Shown: positions 19,173 to 28,399, counted from the first letter of the stretch. The stretch: DNA of 56,427 nt from an uncultured Eubacteriales bacterium (GCA_900317035.1 ONFC01000009.1:1-56427); one strand, 5' to 3'. Numbers and translations are program-made. Notes: generated from the sequence alone by a model not told the origin.

Positions 19173-19240
19173 GATTCTCCCTCGCTTCATGATTTGTCTA
19201 TCGATATTCTAACATAATAGAAAGAGAAACCAACATAAAA

Positions 19241-19249
19241 TGGTACAAT
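19241..19249 (+). promoter_or_regulatory. Extended -10 promoter for the nucleoside phosphorylase gene
   Basis: TGG-TACAAT is an extended -10 about 35 bases before the ATG; no clear -35. Confidence 0.55.
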
Positions 19250-19283
19250 AACAGTAGGTTGCTTATTAAGGAGGCTTCTTTTC

Positions 19284-20615
19284 ATGAATATGCTCGAATT
19301 GATCGAAAAGAAACGTGATGGCGGTGTCATCAGTAAAGAAGAGATAGAGTTTTTTGTCCGGGGAGTGACGGAAAAAACGATTCCGGATTATCAGATCTCA
19401 GCCTTCCTTATGGCAGTGCTCTGGCGGGGGATGAATGATGAGGAGACGGCGGATCTTACGCTCAGTATGGCAAAGTCCGGTAAGATCTGTGATCTGTCGG
19501 ATATTCCCGGAGTAAAAGTTGATAAACACAGTACCGGCGGTGTCGGAGATAAAGTAACTCCGATCCTCCTTCCAATCGTCGCATCTTTCGGCGTCCCGTG
19601 CGTCAAGCTTTCCGGACGCGGCTTGGGATTTACCGGCGGTACGATCGATAAGTTTGAGTCTATCGAGGGATTCTGCACATCCGTCGAACCATCCGAGTTC
19701 AAGAGCAAGATCGAGAAGTTCGGCCTTCTCTTAGGAGGGCAGACAGAAGATCTTGCTCCCTGTGACAAGTATCTGTATGCACTTCGTGACGTGACCGGTA
19801 CTGTTCCGTCGATCCCGCTGATCGCTTCGAGTATCATGAGCAAGAAGATCGCTGGCGGTTCAGATGCGATCGTTCTGGATATCACCTGCGGCAGCGGTGC
19901 TTTTATGAAGGATACCGAATCGGCAGAAGAACTTGCCAGAAGAATGATTGCCATCGGAAAACTCGCCGGTAAGCCGGTGACCTGTGTGATGTCCTCGATG
20001 GAACAGCCTCTGGGCAGTATGGTCGGAAATATCCTTGAAATGCAGGAAGCGGTAAGCGTCCTTCAGGGAAGAGGCAGCGAAGATGTGAAAAACGTCGTTC
20101 TTACGATGGCGTCTGAAATGCTGAAGATGACTCCTGCCGGTGAAGGAAAAGATATCGAAGAACTGAAGAAACTCTGTAATGAGAAGCTGGAAAACGGAGA
20201 AGCGTTCGGAAAATTCGGCGATCTCGTGCTCTCTCAGGGCGGTATCCTTCAGTCTGACGGCACTCCGGTATATGTCGATCAGCCTTTTGAGGTCATGACT
20301 GTGTATGCTGAAAAAGACGGCTATATTTCTTCCTGCGACGCGCTTTCTGTCGGCGAAGCATCCTGCCTTCTTGGCGCAGGCCGAATGGAGAAAGATGATG
20401 TTATCGATATGGGAGCCGGTATCCGTCTTTATAAGAAGATCGGAGATAAGGTATCCCGGGGCGAAGAACTCTTCACTCTTTATACCGGTACAAAAGCACC
20501 TGTCGGTGACGATCGGATCGATGAAGCGCTTTTCCGGATGCAGGATGCGTATGTGATCTCGGATTCTCCTGTTACTGCCCCGAAAGAGATACTGGGAGTG
20601 ATTTCACAGAGGTAG
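19284..20615 (+). CDS. pdp: Pyrimidine-nucleoside (thymidine) phosphorylase
   Basis: Phosphorolysis of thymidine, deoxyuridine or uridine to base and (deoxy)ribose-1-phosphate, for salvage. 443 residues, normal length. Family signature KVDKHSTGGVGDKVTP near residues 79-94, SGRGLGFTGGTIDKFESI near 111-128 and SSIMSKKIAGGSDAIVLDIT near 184. Bacillus enzymes of this type are broad pyrimidine phosphorylases while DeoA is thymidine-specific; the sequence alone does not separate them. AAGGAGG lies 9 bases before the ATG. It has its own promoter and is monocistronic. Confidence 0.95.
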   Translation: MNMLELIEKKRDGGVISKEEIEFFVRGVTEKTIPDYQISAFLMAVLWRGMNDEETADLTLSMAKSGKICDLSDIPGVKVDKHSTGGVGDKVTPILLPIVASFGVPCVKLSGRGLGFTGGTIDKFESIEGFCTSVEPSEFKSKIEKFGLLLGGQTEDLAPCDKYLYALRDVTGTVPSIPLIASSIMSKKIAGGSDAIVLDITCGSGAFMKDTESAEELARRMIAIGKLAGKPVTCVMSSMEQPLGSMVGNILEMQEAVSVLQGRGSEDVKNVVLTMASEMLKMTPAGEGKDIEELKKLCNEKLENGEAFGKFGDLVLSQGGILQSDGTPVYVDQPFEVMTVYAEKDGYISSCDALSVGEASCLLGAGRMEKDDVIDMGAGIRLYKKIGDKVSRGEELFTLYTGTKAPVGDDRIDEALFRMQDAYVISDSPVTAPKEILGVISQR

Positions 20616-20644
20616 TTGCGAAGTCAAAAAATGATTGTTATAAT
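20616..20644 (+). promoter_or_regulatory. Strong sigma-A promoter for ruvCAB
   Basis: TTGCGA (20616-20621), 17-base spacer, consensus TATAAT (20639-20644), preceded by TGT so the -10 is also extended. It begins at the end of the pdp gene. Confidence 0.85.
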
Positions 20645-20650
20645 CGAAAA

Positions 20651-20662
20651 GAACGAATGTTC
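20651..20662 (+). promoter_or_regulatory. LexA (SOS) operator before ruvC
   Basis: GAACGAATGTTC matches the Gram-positive LexA/DinR box GAAC-RNRY-GTTC at every defined position. It lies 6 bases downstream of the -10, over the expected transcription start, where a repressor would block ruvCAB transcription until DNA damage. ruv genes are SOS-controlled in many bacteria. Confidence 0.8.
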
Positions 20663-20686
20663 ACATTTTGAAAAAGGAGTAGTGGC

Positions 20687-21223
20687 ATGATTATTCTTGG
20701 GATCGATCCTGGATATGCGATCACGGGATACGGTGTGGTGTCTTATGAAAAGAATCACTTTACCGTTATGGATTACGGTGCCATCACGACGAAAGCCCAT
20801 ACTCCTTTTGAACAGAGGCTTCTGACGCTGCACCAGCAGATGGATGTACTGATGGAGCGGCATCATCCGGATGTGATGGCGATCGAGGAACTCTTTTTTG
20901 AAAGAAATACGACTACCGCGATCGGAACGGCGCAGGCCAGAGGTGTCGAGATCTTAGCTGCCGCAGAAGCGAACGTTCCTGTTTATGAATATACGCCGAT
21001 GCAGATCAAGCAGGCGGTGACAGGTTACGGAAGAGCGGACAAGAATCAGGTCTCACAAATGGTGAAGATGCTTCTGAATCTGAAAGAGCTTCCGAAGCCG
21101 GACGACGTGACAGATGCCCTGGCGATCTGTATCTGTCAGGCACATACAGGAGTAAATGCCGCATTTAAGGCGGTTTCCGGATATCAATATGGCCGTTACG
21201 GCAAGAAGGAGTGGGATATTTAA
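20687..21223 (+). CDS. ruvC: Holliday junction resolvase RuvC
   Basis: Dimeric endonuclease that cuts Holliday junctions moved by RuvAB. 178 residues. The four catalytic acids are in place: Asp7 in LGIDPG, Glu in AIEELFFERN near 67, and the pair in PKPDDVTDALA near 140-146. AAAAAGGAG is 9 bases before the ATG. Its TAA overlaps the ruvA ATG (TAATG). First gene of ruvC-ruvA-ruvB. Confidence 0.96.
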   Translation: MIILGIDPGYAITGYGVVSYEKNHFTVMDYGAITTKAHTPFEQRLLTLHQQMDVLMERHHPDVMAIEELFFERNTTTAIGTAQARGVEILAAAEANVPVYEYTPMQIKQAVTGYGRADKNQVSQMVKMLLNLKELPKPDDVTDALAICICQAHTGVNAAFKAVSGYQYGRYGKKEWDI

Positions 21224-21831
21224 TGTACGCATATATCAAGGGTACTTTCGTTTCCGTACGCGGAGATAATATCGTTGTTGAGAATAACGGGATCGGGTAT
21301 AAGATCTATATGCCGATGCTGCTTCAGGGAAGGATCGGTCATATCGGGGATGAGGTATGTGTATATACATATCACTATGTCCGTGAAGATGTGGTCGCTC
21401 TTTATGGGTTCCCGGAGCCGGAAGACCAGGATATGTTCGAACTTCTGCTGACAGTAAGCGGAGTCGGCCCGAAGAGTGCGATCGGAGTCGTGGAAGCACT
21501 TCGTCCTTCCGAACTTGCCATGGCTGTCTTACAGGGCGATATTAAGAAGATCTGCACGGTAAAAGGACTGGGAAAAAAGTCTGCCGAAAGGATCGTTCTG
21601 GAACTGAAGGATAAGCTGAAGGGCTTTGATATGAGTTCTGTCGAGGACCTCGGTGATTCTTCCGTTGTAATATCCGGTCCGGCACAGAGTGAACTGGAGG
21701 ACTGCATCTCCGCACTGGTAGTGCTCGGTTATCCGGCATCTGAAGCGAATAAGGCAGCCCGTTCCGCATATGAAGACGGCTTGAGCGTGGATGAACTGAT
21801 CAGAAGATCTCTTCGCCTTCTTGCAAAATAG
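21223..21831 (+). CDS. ruvA: Holliday junction branch migration protein RuvA
   Basis: Tetrameric junction-binding subunit that loads RuvB. 202 residues: N-terminal OB fold (MYAYIKGTFVSVRGDNIVVENNGIGYKI), central helix-hairpin-helix pair (LLTVSGVGPKSAIGVVEAL near 72 and ICTVKGLGKKSAERIVLELKDKL near 107-129), and the C-terminal RuvB-binding domain after a flexible linker. I use ATG 21223, overlapping the ruvC stop, rather than an ATG 12 bases upstream inside ruvC. Confidence 0.96.
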   Translation: MYAYIKGTFVSVRGDNIVVENNGIGYKIYMPMLLQGRIGHIGDEVCVYTYHYVREDVVALYGFPEPEDQDMFELLLTVSGVGPKSAIGVVEALRPSELAMAVLQGDIKKICTVKGLGKKSAERIVLELKDKLKGFDMSSVEDLGDSSVVISGPAQSELEDCISALVVLGYPASEANKAARSAYEDGLSVDELIRRSLRLLAK

Positions 21832-21836
21832 TAGAG

Positions 21837-21842
21837 TATAAT
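21837..21842 (+). promoter_or_regulatory. Possible internal -10 box before ruvB
   Basis: A consensus TATAAT lies in the 59-base gap between ruvA and ruvB, but no matching -35 at the right distance; a secondary promoter is only possible. Confidence 0.3.
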
Positions 21843-21890
21843 AGGAAAGACCGTTAAACGGCGCATCTTTTAAGAAACTGGCAGGATAGT

Positions 21891-23006
21891 ATGGAGTTTA
21901 CGGATTTTGAACATGATGAACGTATGATCGCCAGGGAACGTCTCCCTGAAGATCGTGATGAGAAGAGCTTACGTCCTCTTACCTGGGCGGATTATTCCGG
22001 CCAGAAGCAGGTGACGGATAATCTGAAGATCTTTATCGAAGCGGCGATGCGCCGTGGAGAAGCTCTCGATCACTGCCTGCTCTATGGCCCTCCGGGCCTT
22101 GGTAAGACGACACTTGCCGGTATTATTGCAAATGAAATGGGCGTGAATCTCCGTATTACGACCGGTCCTGCGATCGAAAAAGCAGGAGATCTTGCTGCAC
22201 TTCTCACCAGTCTTCAGGAAAGAGAAGTACTCTTCATTGATGAGATCCACCGCCTGAACAGAAGCGTGGAGGAAGTTCTTTATCCGGCGATGGAGGACTT
22301 CGCCTTAGATATCATGATCGGAAAAGGACCTGCAGCCAGATCGATCCGTCTGGATCTCCCGAGATTTACCCTGATCGGAGCGACTACACGTGCTGGTATG
22401 CTTTCCGCACCTCTCCGTGACCGTTTTGGCATGGTTCACAGACTGGAGCTTTATAAGCCGGAAGAACTTAAAGTGATCCTGAAGAGAGATGCCGAGATCC
22501 TGAATATCGGTATCGATGAGGACGGTCTGGACTGTCTTGCCAGAAGATCCCGTGGTACTCCTCGTATCGCGATTCGTCTCCTGAAGCGTCTCCGTGACTA
22601 CGCGGAGGTCCGCGGCGGCGGTGTGATCGATCGCGATATTGCCGAATTCGGTCTCGAGCAGCTGGCTATTGATGAAATGGGCTTGGATCTTACGGACAGA
22701 AGGATCATGAGTACGATTGCCGAGAAGTTCCTCGGAGGTCCGGTAGGACTCGAAACACTTGCTGCATGTACCGGAGAAGATGCCGGTACGATCGAAGATG
22801 TGTACGAGCCGTTCCTGATGCAGTGCGGATTTATTGCCAAGACTCCGAGAGGCCGTGTTCTGGCACCTGCAGGATGGAAGCATCTCGGACTTACCTGTCC
22901 GCAGGATCTCGATAAGCGTCTCACCGGAATGGGTGTCTCTATGAAGGGCGGCGCGGATCCGTCTCAGATCACGATCGATGAGATGATCGATAAGAAGGAG
23001 AAATAA
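21891..23006 (+). CDS. ruvB: Holliday junction branch migration ATPase RuvB
   Basis: Hexameric AAA+ motor driving branch migration. 371 residues, slightly longer than usual because of an N-terminal extension. Signatures: [11 protein letters not shown] near 26, Walker [10 protein letters not shown] near 66-74, Walker [10 protein letters not shown] near 114-122, sensor [19 protein letters not shown] near 163-181 with the arginine finger, and the winged-helix C-terminus with TPRGRV near 318. queH follows 4 bases after the stop. Confidence 0.97.
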   Translation: MEFTDFEHDERMIARERLPEDRDEKSLRPLTWADYSGQKQVTDNLKIFIEAAMRRGEALDHCLLYGPPGLGKTTLAGIIANEMGVNLRITTGPAIEKAGDLAALLTSLQEREVLFIDEIHRLNRSVEEVLYPAMEDFALDIMIGKGPAARSIRLDLPRFTLIGATTRAGMLSAPLRDRFGMVHRLELYKPEELKVILKRDAEILNIGIDEDGLDCLARRSRGTPRIAIRLLKRLRDYAEVRGGGVIDRDIAEFGLEQLAIDEMGLDLTDRRIMSTIAEKFLGGPVGLETLAACTGEDAGTIEDVYEPFLMQCGFIAKTPRGRVLAPAGWKHLGLTCPQDLDKRLTGMGVSMKGGADPSQITIDEMIDKKEK

Positions 23007-23010
23007 GGAG

Positions 23011-23604
23011 ATGGAGACGAAGAGCGATAGCAGGATGCTTCTTCATGCCTGTTGCGCGCCTTGCGCGGAATATCCTGTTTCTGATCTTCTTTCTTTAGGC
23101 GTTCGTCCGGACATTCTTTACTACAATCCGAATATTCATCCGAAATTTGAATTTGATAGAAGAAAAGAACAGATCGTGAAACTCGGACAGATCTATGATC
23201 TCTCCTGCCTGTATTCCGATGATTTCCGCATGGATGACTGGCTTGCAAAGGCTTGGGAAGGGAAGTATTCATCCCGCTGTGAAATGTGCTATTCCATCCG
23301 CATGGACTATGTCGCGAAATATGCCAGCGAAAACGGCTATGACTGCTTTAGTACAAGCCTTCTGGTCAGCCCGTATCAGCAGCATGATTTTATTGCAGAG
23401 ATCGCTTCGGCAAGTGCGGATAAGTATGGCGTCCGATTTGAGTATTTTGACTGGAGACCGCATTTCCGTGAAGGGCAGGCTATGGCCCGTGAACACGGAC
23501 TATACCGCCAGAAATACTGCGGATGCATCTATTCTCTGGAAGATTCCGAGTTTAAAGAAAAGATCATTGCGTCTTTTCCTGACTCCTGGGAAGCTTCGCG
23601 CTGA
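23011..23604 (+). CDS. queH: Epoxyqueuosine reductase QueH
   Basis: Last step of queuosine synthesis: reduces epoxyqueuosine in tRNA to queuosine. This is the QueH (DUF208) type that replaces QueG in many Firmicutes. 197 residues with the paired cysteines HACCAPC near 13-18, CEMCYSIRM near 91-98 and YCGC near 169-172, which bind the iron-sulfur/metal centre. The start is not fully settled: AAGGAG abuts ATG 23011 directly, and ATG 23035 (MLLHACC) matches most homologues. The 3' end overlaps the converging rqcH gene by 41 bases. No other que gene is in the window. Confidence 0.9.
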   Translation: METKSDSRMLLHACCAPCAEYPVSDLLSLGVRPDILYYNPNIHPKFEFDRRKEQIVKLGQIYDLSCLYSDDFRMDDWLAKAWEGKYSSRCEMCYSIRMDYVAKYASENGYDCFSTSLLVSPYQQHDFIAEIASASADKYGVRFEYFDWRPHFREGQAMAREHGLYRQKYCGCIYSLEDSEFKEKIIASFPDSWEASR

Positions 23605-25474
23605 CCAGAAGTGTGCTGTATTCCTCATAGATCACCATGCCCGGTTTAGCTTTCGGGATCTTCTTTACATGGCTTACCGGACAGTAATCGATCTCCACCC
23701 GGACATCGTATTCGGTTTTTGACTCGGTCATCTCATTAGCGAAAGGTTTATTGCTTCGAGAATAGTAGGCAGCAATAGAAGCGGCCTCTGTGATTGCTTT
23801 GTCGGAGGGTGCTTTTCCATAGGTGCGGAGAATAACATGTGTTCCGGGGATATTCTTGGCATGAAACCAGAGATCATCTTTCGATGCGACATGGAAAGTG
23901 AGGTTATCATTCTGGATGTTGTTTCTTCCGGATAATACCTCGAGACCGCCGTCAACAGTATATTTGCGGGGAAGAGAAGGATCTTCCGTCTTCTTTGCAG
24001 TGTTATTCTTATTTTTCTTGGACTGGGCTGCTTTTGCCGCCTGACGGAGATTCCTGGAAGAGACTTTCCCGGATTTTGATTTACCGGGGTGATAGACCTG
24101 CTTGGTATCTGAGTTTCGGGAAGAGTTTTCCTTGTCTGAAGCCAGTGATGTCTTGATTTCATACTCGATGGCCGAAAGATCGTCCGGTTCACTGGCTGCA
24201 TCAACTGCCTTGAGTAGAGAATCGAGATAAGCGACTTCATCTTTTTCAGTTTCTATAAAACGCTGCGCAGACTCCCTGCGGCTGATCTCTTTGCGGTAAC
24301 GCTTAAGATACAGCTGTCCCTGCTCAGATGGCGTCATGCCGGGCTCCAGGGATAGAGTGGTCGATTGTCCGAAATCCGGGTAGTCAGGGATCGTAAGCTC
24401 AGTGTCATCCGGCTTGATCAGGTACTGATAGGCTAAGACAAGTTCTCCCTCGAGCTTGAGCTTTTCGGCATTGGATGTTTCACGGAGATCGGTCTCATGG
24501 ATAGAGAGTTTCTTTGAAGCGTGATTGAATGCGTTGTTTAAGATCGCCCGGATCGAGCGCCGCTTTGCCTCAAATCCGGCTCTTTGATCGGAAAAATGCT
24601 GGACTGTATCCATCGCATCGGAGATAGATGATACACTCTTACTGATTCCGGCATCTTTAAGAGAGAGCGCATGCCAGTCTTTAGGCTCACCGTCGATATA
24701 AAAAACAGCAGGACTTGCGTGAAGTGAACAGATCGAAGAAAGAATATCCCGACAGACAGAAAGGATCGCCTTTTTCTGATCTTCAGTAAGGGAAGATAGA
24801 GCACATCTGGGATCAGTCTTGGACTGGAAGCAGATATCGTTCGCCAGAAGAGGAGAGAATCCGAGAAGTGAATCTAAAAGTGCTTTTGCCAAAGGACGGT
24901 GCATCGAGTCCGGAAGGATCGGCAATTCGCTGTTTTCGACCATGGAGAGTGCATCGTCCGGTGCGATCTTTCCCTGGGCAGGCGGCGCTTCGTAAATTCG
25001 TGCCGGCATGATCTCGCGGACGCGGCTGGTGCTGCTGTCAACATGGACGAGAGCATCGATGATCCGGTTCTCCGAGTTTAGAAAGATGATATTACTGTAG
25101 CGGCCCATCATCTCGATGATGAGTTTTTTTGTCGAAGTATCGTGAAGTTCATCGGTCACGGATAGCGATATTTCAATGATCCGCTCGTAATGCGGACAGG
25201 TAATGCTGATGATACGGGATCCCTGAAGATGCTTGCGAAGGAGCATACAGAAATTCGGAGGCATCTGCGGATTTTCACGCATATATTCCGTAAGCTGAAC
25301 TCTGGGACTCTGCGGGTCGCAGCTTAAAAGAAGCTTGCTATTACCGTTTTTGGTACGGACAATAAAGAAAACATCGAAGCGGGAAGGCTGGTAGATCTTG
25401 TCTATGCGCGCATCCTGAAGGGCTTCGTTCAGTTCATGAGATAGAAGATGAGTGGAGATCCCGTCTAAAGGCAT
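23564..25474 (-). CDS. rqcH: Ribosome quality control protein RqcH (NFACT family)
   Basis: Binds stalled 50S subunits carrying peptidyl-tRNA and recruits tRNA-Ala to add C-terminal alanine tails that mark proteins for degradation. 636 residues: NFACT-N domain (starts MPLDGISTHLLSHELNEAL), a long helical coiled-coil middle (about 290-450), a Lys/Ser-rich linker, and the C-terminal NFACT-R domain with KYTVDGG near 517 and KDDLWFHAKNIPGTHVIL near 545-562. Earlier annotations call this family fibronectin-binding protein. GAGGAA lies 8 bases upstream of the ATG. Lies in a minus-strand group with a small membrane protein and two prs genes. Confidence 0.93.
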   Translation of the reverse strand: MPLDGISTHLLSHELNEALQDARIDKIYQPSRFDVFFIVRTKNGNSKLLLSCDPQSPRVQLTEYMRENPQMPPNFCMLLRKHLQGSRIISITCPHYERIIEISLSVTDELHDTSTKKLIIEMMGRYSNIIFLNSENRIIDALVHVDSSTSRVREIMPARIYEAPPAQGKIAPDDALSMVENSELPILPDSMHRPLAKALLDSLLGFSPLLANDICFQSKTDPRCALSSLTEDQKKAILSVCRDILSSICSLHASPAVFYIDGEPKDWHALSLKDAGISKSVSSISDAMDTVQHFSDQRAGFEAKRRSIRAILNNAFNHASKKLSIHETDLRETSNAEKLKLEGELVLAYQYLIKPDDTELTIPDYPDFGQSTTLSLEPGMTPSEQGQLYLKRYRKEISRRESAQRFIETEKDEVAYLDSLLKAVDAASEPDDLSAIEYEIKTSLASDKENSSRNSDTKQVYHPGKSKSGKVSSRNLRQAAKAAQSKKNKNNTAKKTEDPSLPRKYTVDGGLEVLSGRNNIQNDNLTFHVASKDDLWFHAKNIPGTHVILRTYGKAPSDKAITEAASIAAYYSRSNKPFANEMTESKTEYDVRVEIDYCPVSHVKKIPKAKPGMVIYEEYSTLLVSAKLPRSQEKTQ

Positions 25475-25477
25475 AGA

Positions 25478-25852
25478 TTATTCCTCGGCTTCGGGATCAG
25501 ATTCGTTTTCCTCGAGACTGTCTTTCTGCTTCATCCGGTCGATGATGATGTATGCGATCCATCCGATCAGCATAGCAGCGATGATCTCCACGCCAAGTAC
25601 TGTAAAGAACAGGTGGTAGTGATTCATTGCGATAAGAAGGTCCAGACCGATCAGTACAAGAATAGCAAGTAAAAGGTACAGTGCTTTTCCCCAGGAATAA
25701 GACCAGATCACGGAGTAGAGAGGTTCTTTCTCGACGACCGGCTCTGCGCGGCGGGAAGGCTGCTTAGCCGCACGCGAAGAAGACGCCGGCTTCTTAGAAG
25801 AACTGCCGGAACGGGAAGAACGATTACTCGTGGACGTCTTGCGCTGTGCCAT
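25478..25852 (-). CDS. Small two-helix membrane protein of unknown function
   Basis: 124 residues. The first 45 are Ser/Arg/Lys-rich and likely disordered and cytosolic (AQRKTSTSNRSSRSGSS). Two membrane segments follow, near 54-74 (KALYLLLAILVLIGLDLLIAM) and 79-102 (FFTVLGVEIIAAMLIGWIAYIII), with an acidic C-terminal tail (EENESDPEAEE). I do not recognise it. It lies between prs and rqcH with gaps of 11 and 3 bases, so it is almost certainly expressed with them, although its own ribosome-binding site is weak. Confidence 0.8.
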   Translation of the reverse strand: MAQRKTSTSNRSSRSGSSSKKPASSSRAAKQPSRRAEPVVEKEPLYSVIWSYSWGKALYLLLAILVLIGLDLLIAMNHYHLFFTVLGVEIIAAMLIGWIAYIIIDRMKQKDSLEENESDPEAEE

Positions 25853-25863
25853 GGGTATGCCTG

Positions 25864-27126
25864 TCAGGAGTTACCGGACATATCTTTCAGATCACCCTTG
25901 CTGGCAAGGAGCTTCTTGATCTTGTCGGTAGGCTTGATAAGGTTCGACAGGGAGGAGTCATGGTTGATCGCATCGATAAGGAGCGCTACGAACTTGCTCA
26001 TATTAACATCTGCAAACCAAGGAGCTGCAAGGAGTTCCGGTCTTCTGTAGATCAGGTTGGTAGCAAATACCTTGGAGATGATGCCTTCCTCATATGCTCT
26101 GTCGAAATGCTCGACGCCTTCGGTGAAAAGACCGAAAGTTACGGCACAGTAGATGTTTCTGGCGCCGCGCTGCTTCATCTCGCGGGCGATATCAAGCATG
26201 GAATCACCTGATGAGATCATGTCATCGACGATAAGGATATCCAGACCTTCAACGGAATCACCGAGGAATTCATGAGCAACGATCGGGTTTCTACCGTTTA
26301 CTACGCGGGTATAGTCTCTTCTCTTATAGAAGGTTCCCAGCGGAACACCGAGCATGGAAGCAAAGTACATAGCACGGGAGATACCGCCTTCATCCGGGCT
26401 GATGACCATGAACTTATCCTCAGTAAAGTGGAGATCCGGAATTGAACGGTACATTTCTTTAATGATCTGATATGTAGCCGACAGGCTCTCGAAACCGGAT
26501 GTCGGGATAGCATTAGCTACTCGCTCATCGTGTGCGTCAAAGGTGATAATGTTTTCGACACCGAGATTGTAGATCTCTTCGAGTGCAAAAGCACAGTCGA
26601 GGGATTCACGGGAGTTTCTCTTATGCTGGCGTCCTTCGTAAAGGAACGGCATGATGACGTTGATTCGGCGGGCTTTACCGGAGCAGGCAAGAATAACACG
26701 CTTGAGATCCTGGTAGTGATCGTCCGGGCTCATGTGGTTTTCCTGACCGAACATCTTATAGGTGCAGGAAAAATTGGTTACATCACTGATGATGAAAAGG
26801 TCATGACCACGGACAGAACTCTGGATAACGGCCTTACCTTCACCGGAAGAGAAACGGGTATTCTCGACGGCAATTCGATAGTCCTGACGATAGAATCCCG
26901 GGTATTTGCTGATAAACTCCTGTTCCTGATACTCGGATCTGCGCTTATTGAGGTACCAGTTGACTTTATCCGTAAACTCCACGCTGCCTTTCAGCGGTAC
27001 AAGGGCAATTGGTCCAACAGGAGCCATCGGGTTATCACCATACTGGTTATAACGGGAATAAGCACCTTCATCAGGACCCTGTGCCAGCTGTTCCAAAATC
27101 GGATTCTTTGCTTCTGATTCACTCAT
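25864..27126 (-). CDS. prs: Ribose-phosphate diphosphokinase (long clostridial form)
   Basis: Makes PRPP from ribose-5-phosphate and ATP for nucleotide, histidine, tryptophan and NAD synthesis. 420 residues against about 315 for classical Prs; the extra length is an N-terminal ~100-residue extension and an insert, as in long Lachnospiraceae-type enzymes. Recognisable parts: FSSGEGKAVIQSSVRGHDLFI (ATP site), ITFDAHDERV, VISPDEGGISRA near 245, the catalytic loop TFYKRRDYT with its lysine, and the PRPP motif LIVDDMISSGDSM near 310-322. This copy keeps the catalytic-loop KRR. Second of two tandem copies, 7 bases after the first. Confidence 0.88.
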   Translation of the reverse strand: MSESEAKNPILEQLAQGPDEGAYSRYNQYGDNPMAPVGPIALVPLKGSVEFTDKVNWYLNKRRSEYQEQEFISKYPGFYRQDYRIAVENTRFSSGEGKAVIQSSVRGHDLFIISDVTNFSCTYKMFGQENHMSPDDHYQDLKRVILACSGKARRINVIMPFLYEGRQHKRNSRESLDCAFALEEIYNLGVENIITFDAHDERVANAIPTSGFESLSATYQIIKEMYRSIPDLHFTEDKFMVISPDEGGISRAMYFASMLGVPLGTFYKRRDYTRVVNGRNPIVAHEFLGDSVEGLDILIVDDMISSGDSMLDIAREMKQRGARNIYCAVTFGLFTEGVEHFDRAYEEGIISKVFATNLIYRRPELLAAPWFADVNMSKFVALLIDAINHDSSLSNLIKPTDKIKKLLASKGDLKDMSGNS

Positions 27127-27133
27127 TTTTACA

Positions 27134-28357
27134 TTACCCCATCAATTCTTCGATTCGGACTTGTCCGAGCAGAGAGTCATATTTCTCGATCGGACTGATC
27201 AGTTTTCCTATAGATTCATCTACGTTCAGTGCATCGATGATACGAGCTACGAAAGGTGTCATATTTACATCCACATACCAGGGCTTTTCGAAAAGCGCCT
27301 TTGGACGGTATGTCAAGTTAGTGCAGTAAACCTGTTTAATGATTCCATCGTTGTATGCCTGGTCAAAAGGCTCCAGCCCATCGGTAAAAAGACCGAAGGG
27401 GGCGGCACAGAAGATGTTTCCGGCGCCGCGTTCGTGCATATACGTTGCGGTACGGATCATGGTGTTACCGGAATTGATCATATCATCGACGATCAGGATA
27501 TCTTTTCCCTTTGGGTCATCGCCCAGGAAACGGAAAGATTTGATCGGATGGTTGCCTTCATCGTCTACCTTCGTGTAATCACGGTCACGATAGAACATGC
27601 CCAGAGGAAGTTCCAGCATGGAAGAGTAGAAGATCGCTCTGGAAACAGCTGTTTCATCAGGGCTTACGATCATCATGTTATCTTTATTGATATGAAGCCC
27701 CGGATTCTTGGAAATCAGTGTGCTGATGATTTTATATGCCGATTTCGGCATCTCGATTCCCATAAGAGGAACAGCATTGATAATTCGAGGATCATGCGGA
27801 TCGAAGACGATCAGGTTCGCAACTCCGAGATTATAAAGGTCTTTCAGCATCTGAGCGCAATCCAGAGACTCTCTTGTAATAGAGTGGTCCTGACGTCCTT
27901 CGTATAGGAAAGGCATGATTACATTGATACGGCGGGCTTTGCCACTGACAGCCATAATAATACGGAGAAGATCTCTGAAATGATCATCCGGACTTTTGAA
28001 ATGAGGCTGACCGGACAGCGTAAACTGTTCATCGTGGGAAAGAACATCGGTAATAATATATATATCATGACCTCTTACGGTCTGGTTAAGTGTTACTTTA
28101 CCTTCGCCTGTAGCGAATCGTGTGATCGTAGCAGAAATAGTAAAATCCCTACGTAAGTAGCCAGCGCTGTTTACATAAGGACTATAGTTGTTTTGCTGCT
28201 TAAGAAGCCTTTTTTCGTATAAGATATCATTTACCTGACGGACAAAAGCCCCGTTTGAGGTATGGGAAATGATCCCGATCGGTCCGAAAGGTTCCAAAAG
28301 GTAGCCACGATAGTCAAAAGAATCAACAGGACTCGGTGTTGACATATTCTCCGGCAT
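27134..28357 (-). CDS. prs: Second, divergent PRPP synthetase paralogue
   Basis: 407 residues, similar throughout to the downstream copy: FATGEGKVTLNQTVRGHDIYI, IVFDPHDPRI, IVSPDETAVSRAI, LIVDDMINSGNTM. The catalytic loop differs: MFYRDRDYT replaces YKRRDYT, so the lysine essential in classical Prs is arginine here and the middle arginine is aspartate. It may be a slower enzyme, a regulatory partner of the adjacent copy, or specialised. The chosen ATG (28357) has GGAGG 6 bases upstream; the GTG 12 bases earlier overlaps that site. First gene of the minus-strand operon prs-prs-membrane protein-rqcH. Confidence 0.85.
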   Translation of the reverse strand: MPENMSTPSPVDSFDYRGYLLEPFGPIGIISHTSNGAFVRQVNDILYEKRLLKQQNNYSPYVNSAGYLRRDFTISATITRFATGEGKVTLNQTVRGHDIYIITDVLSHDEQFTLSGQPHFKSPDDHFRDLLRIIMAVSGKARRINVIMPFLYEGRQDHSITRESLDCAQMLKDLYNLGVANLIVFDPHDPRIINAVPLMGIEMPKSAYKIISTLISKNPGLHINKDNMMIVSPDETAVSRAIFYSSMLELPLGMFYRDRDYTKVDDEGNHPIKSFRFLGDDPKGKDILIVDDMINSGNTMIRTATYMHERGAGNIFCAAPFGLFTDGLEPFDQAYNDGIIKQVYCTNLTYRPKALFEKPWYVDVNMTPFVARIIDALNVDESIGKLISPIEKYDSLLGQVRIEELMG

Positions 28358-28399
28358 AGAATCCTCCACAAAAGCAATATAGCAATCCGCTACAGAATT

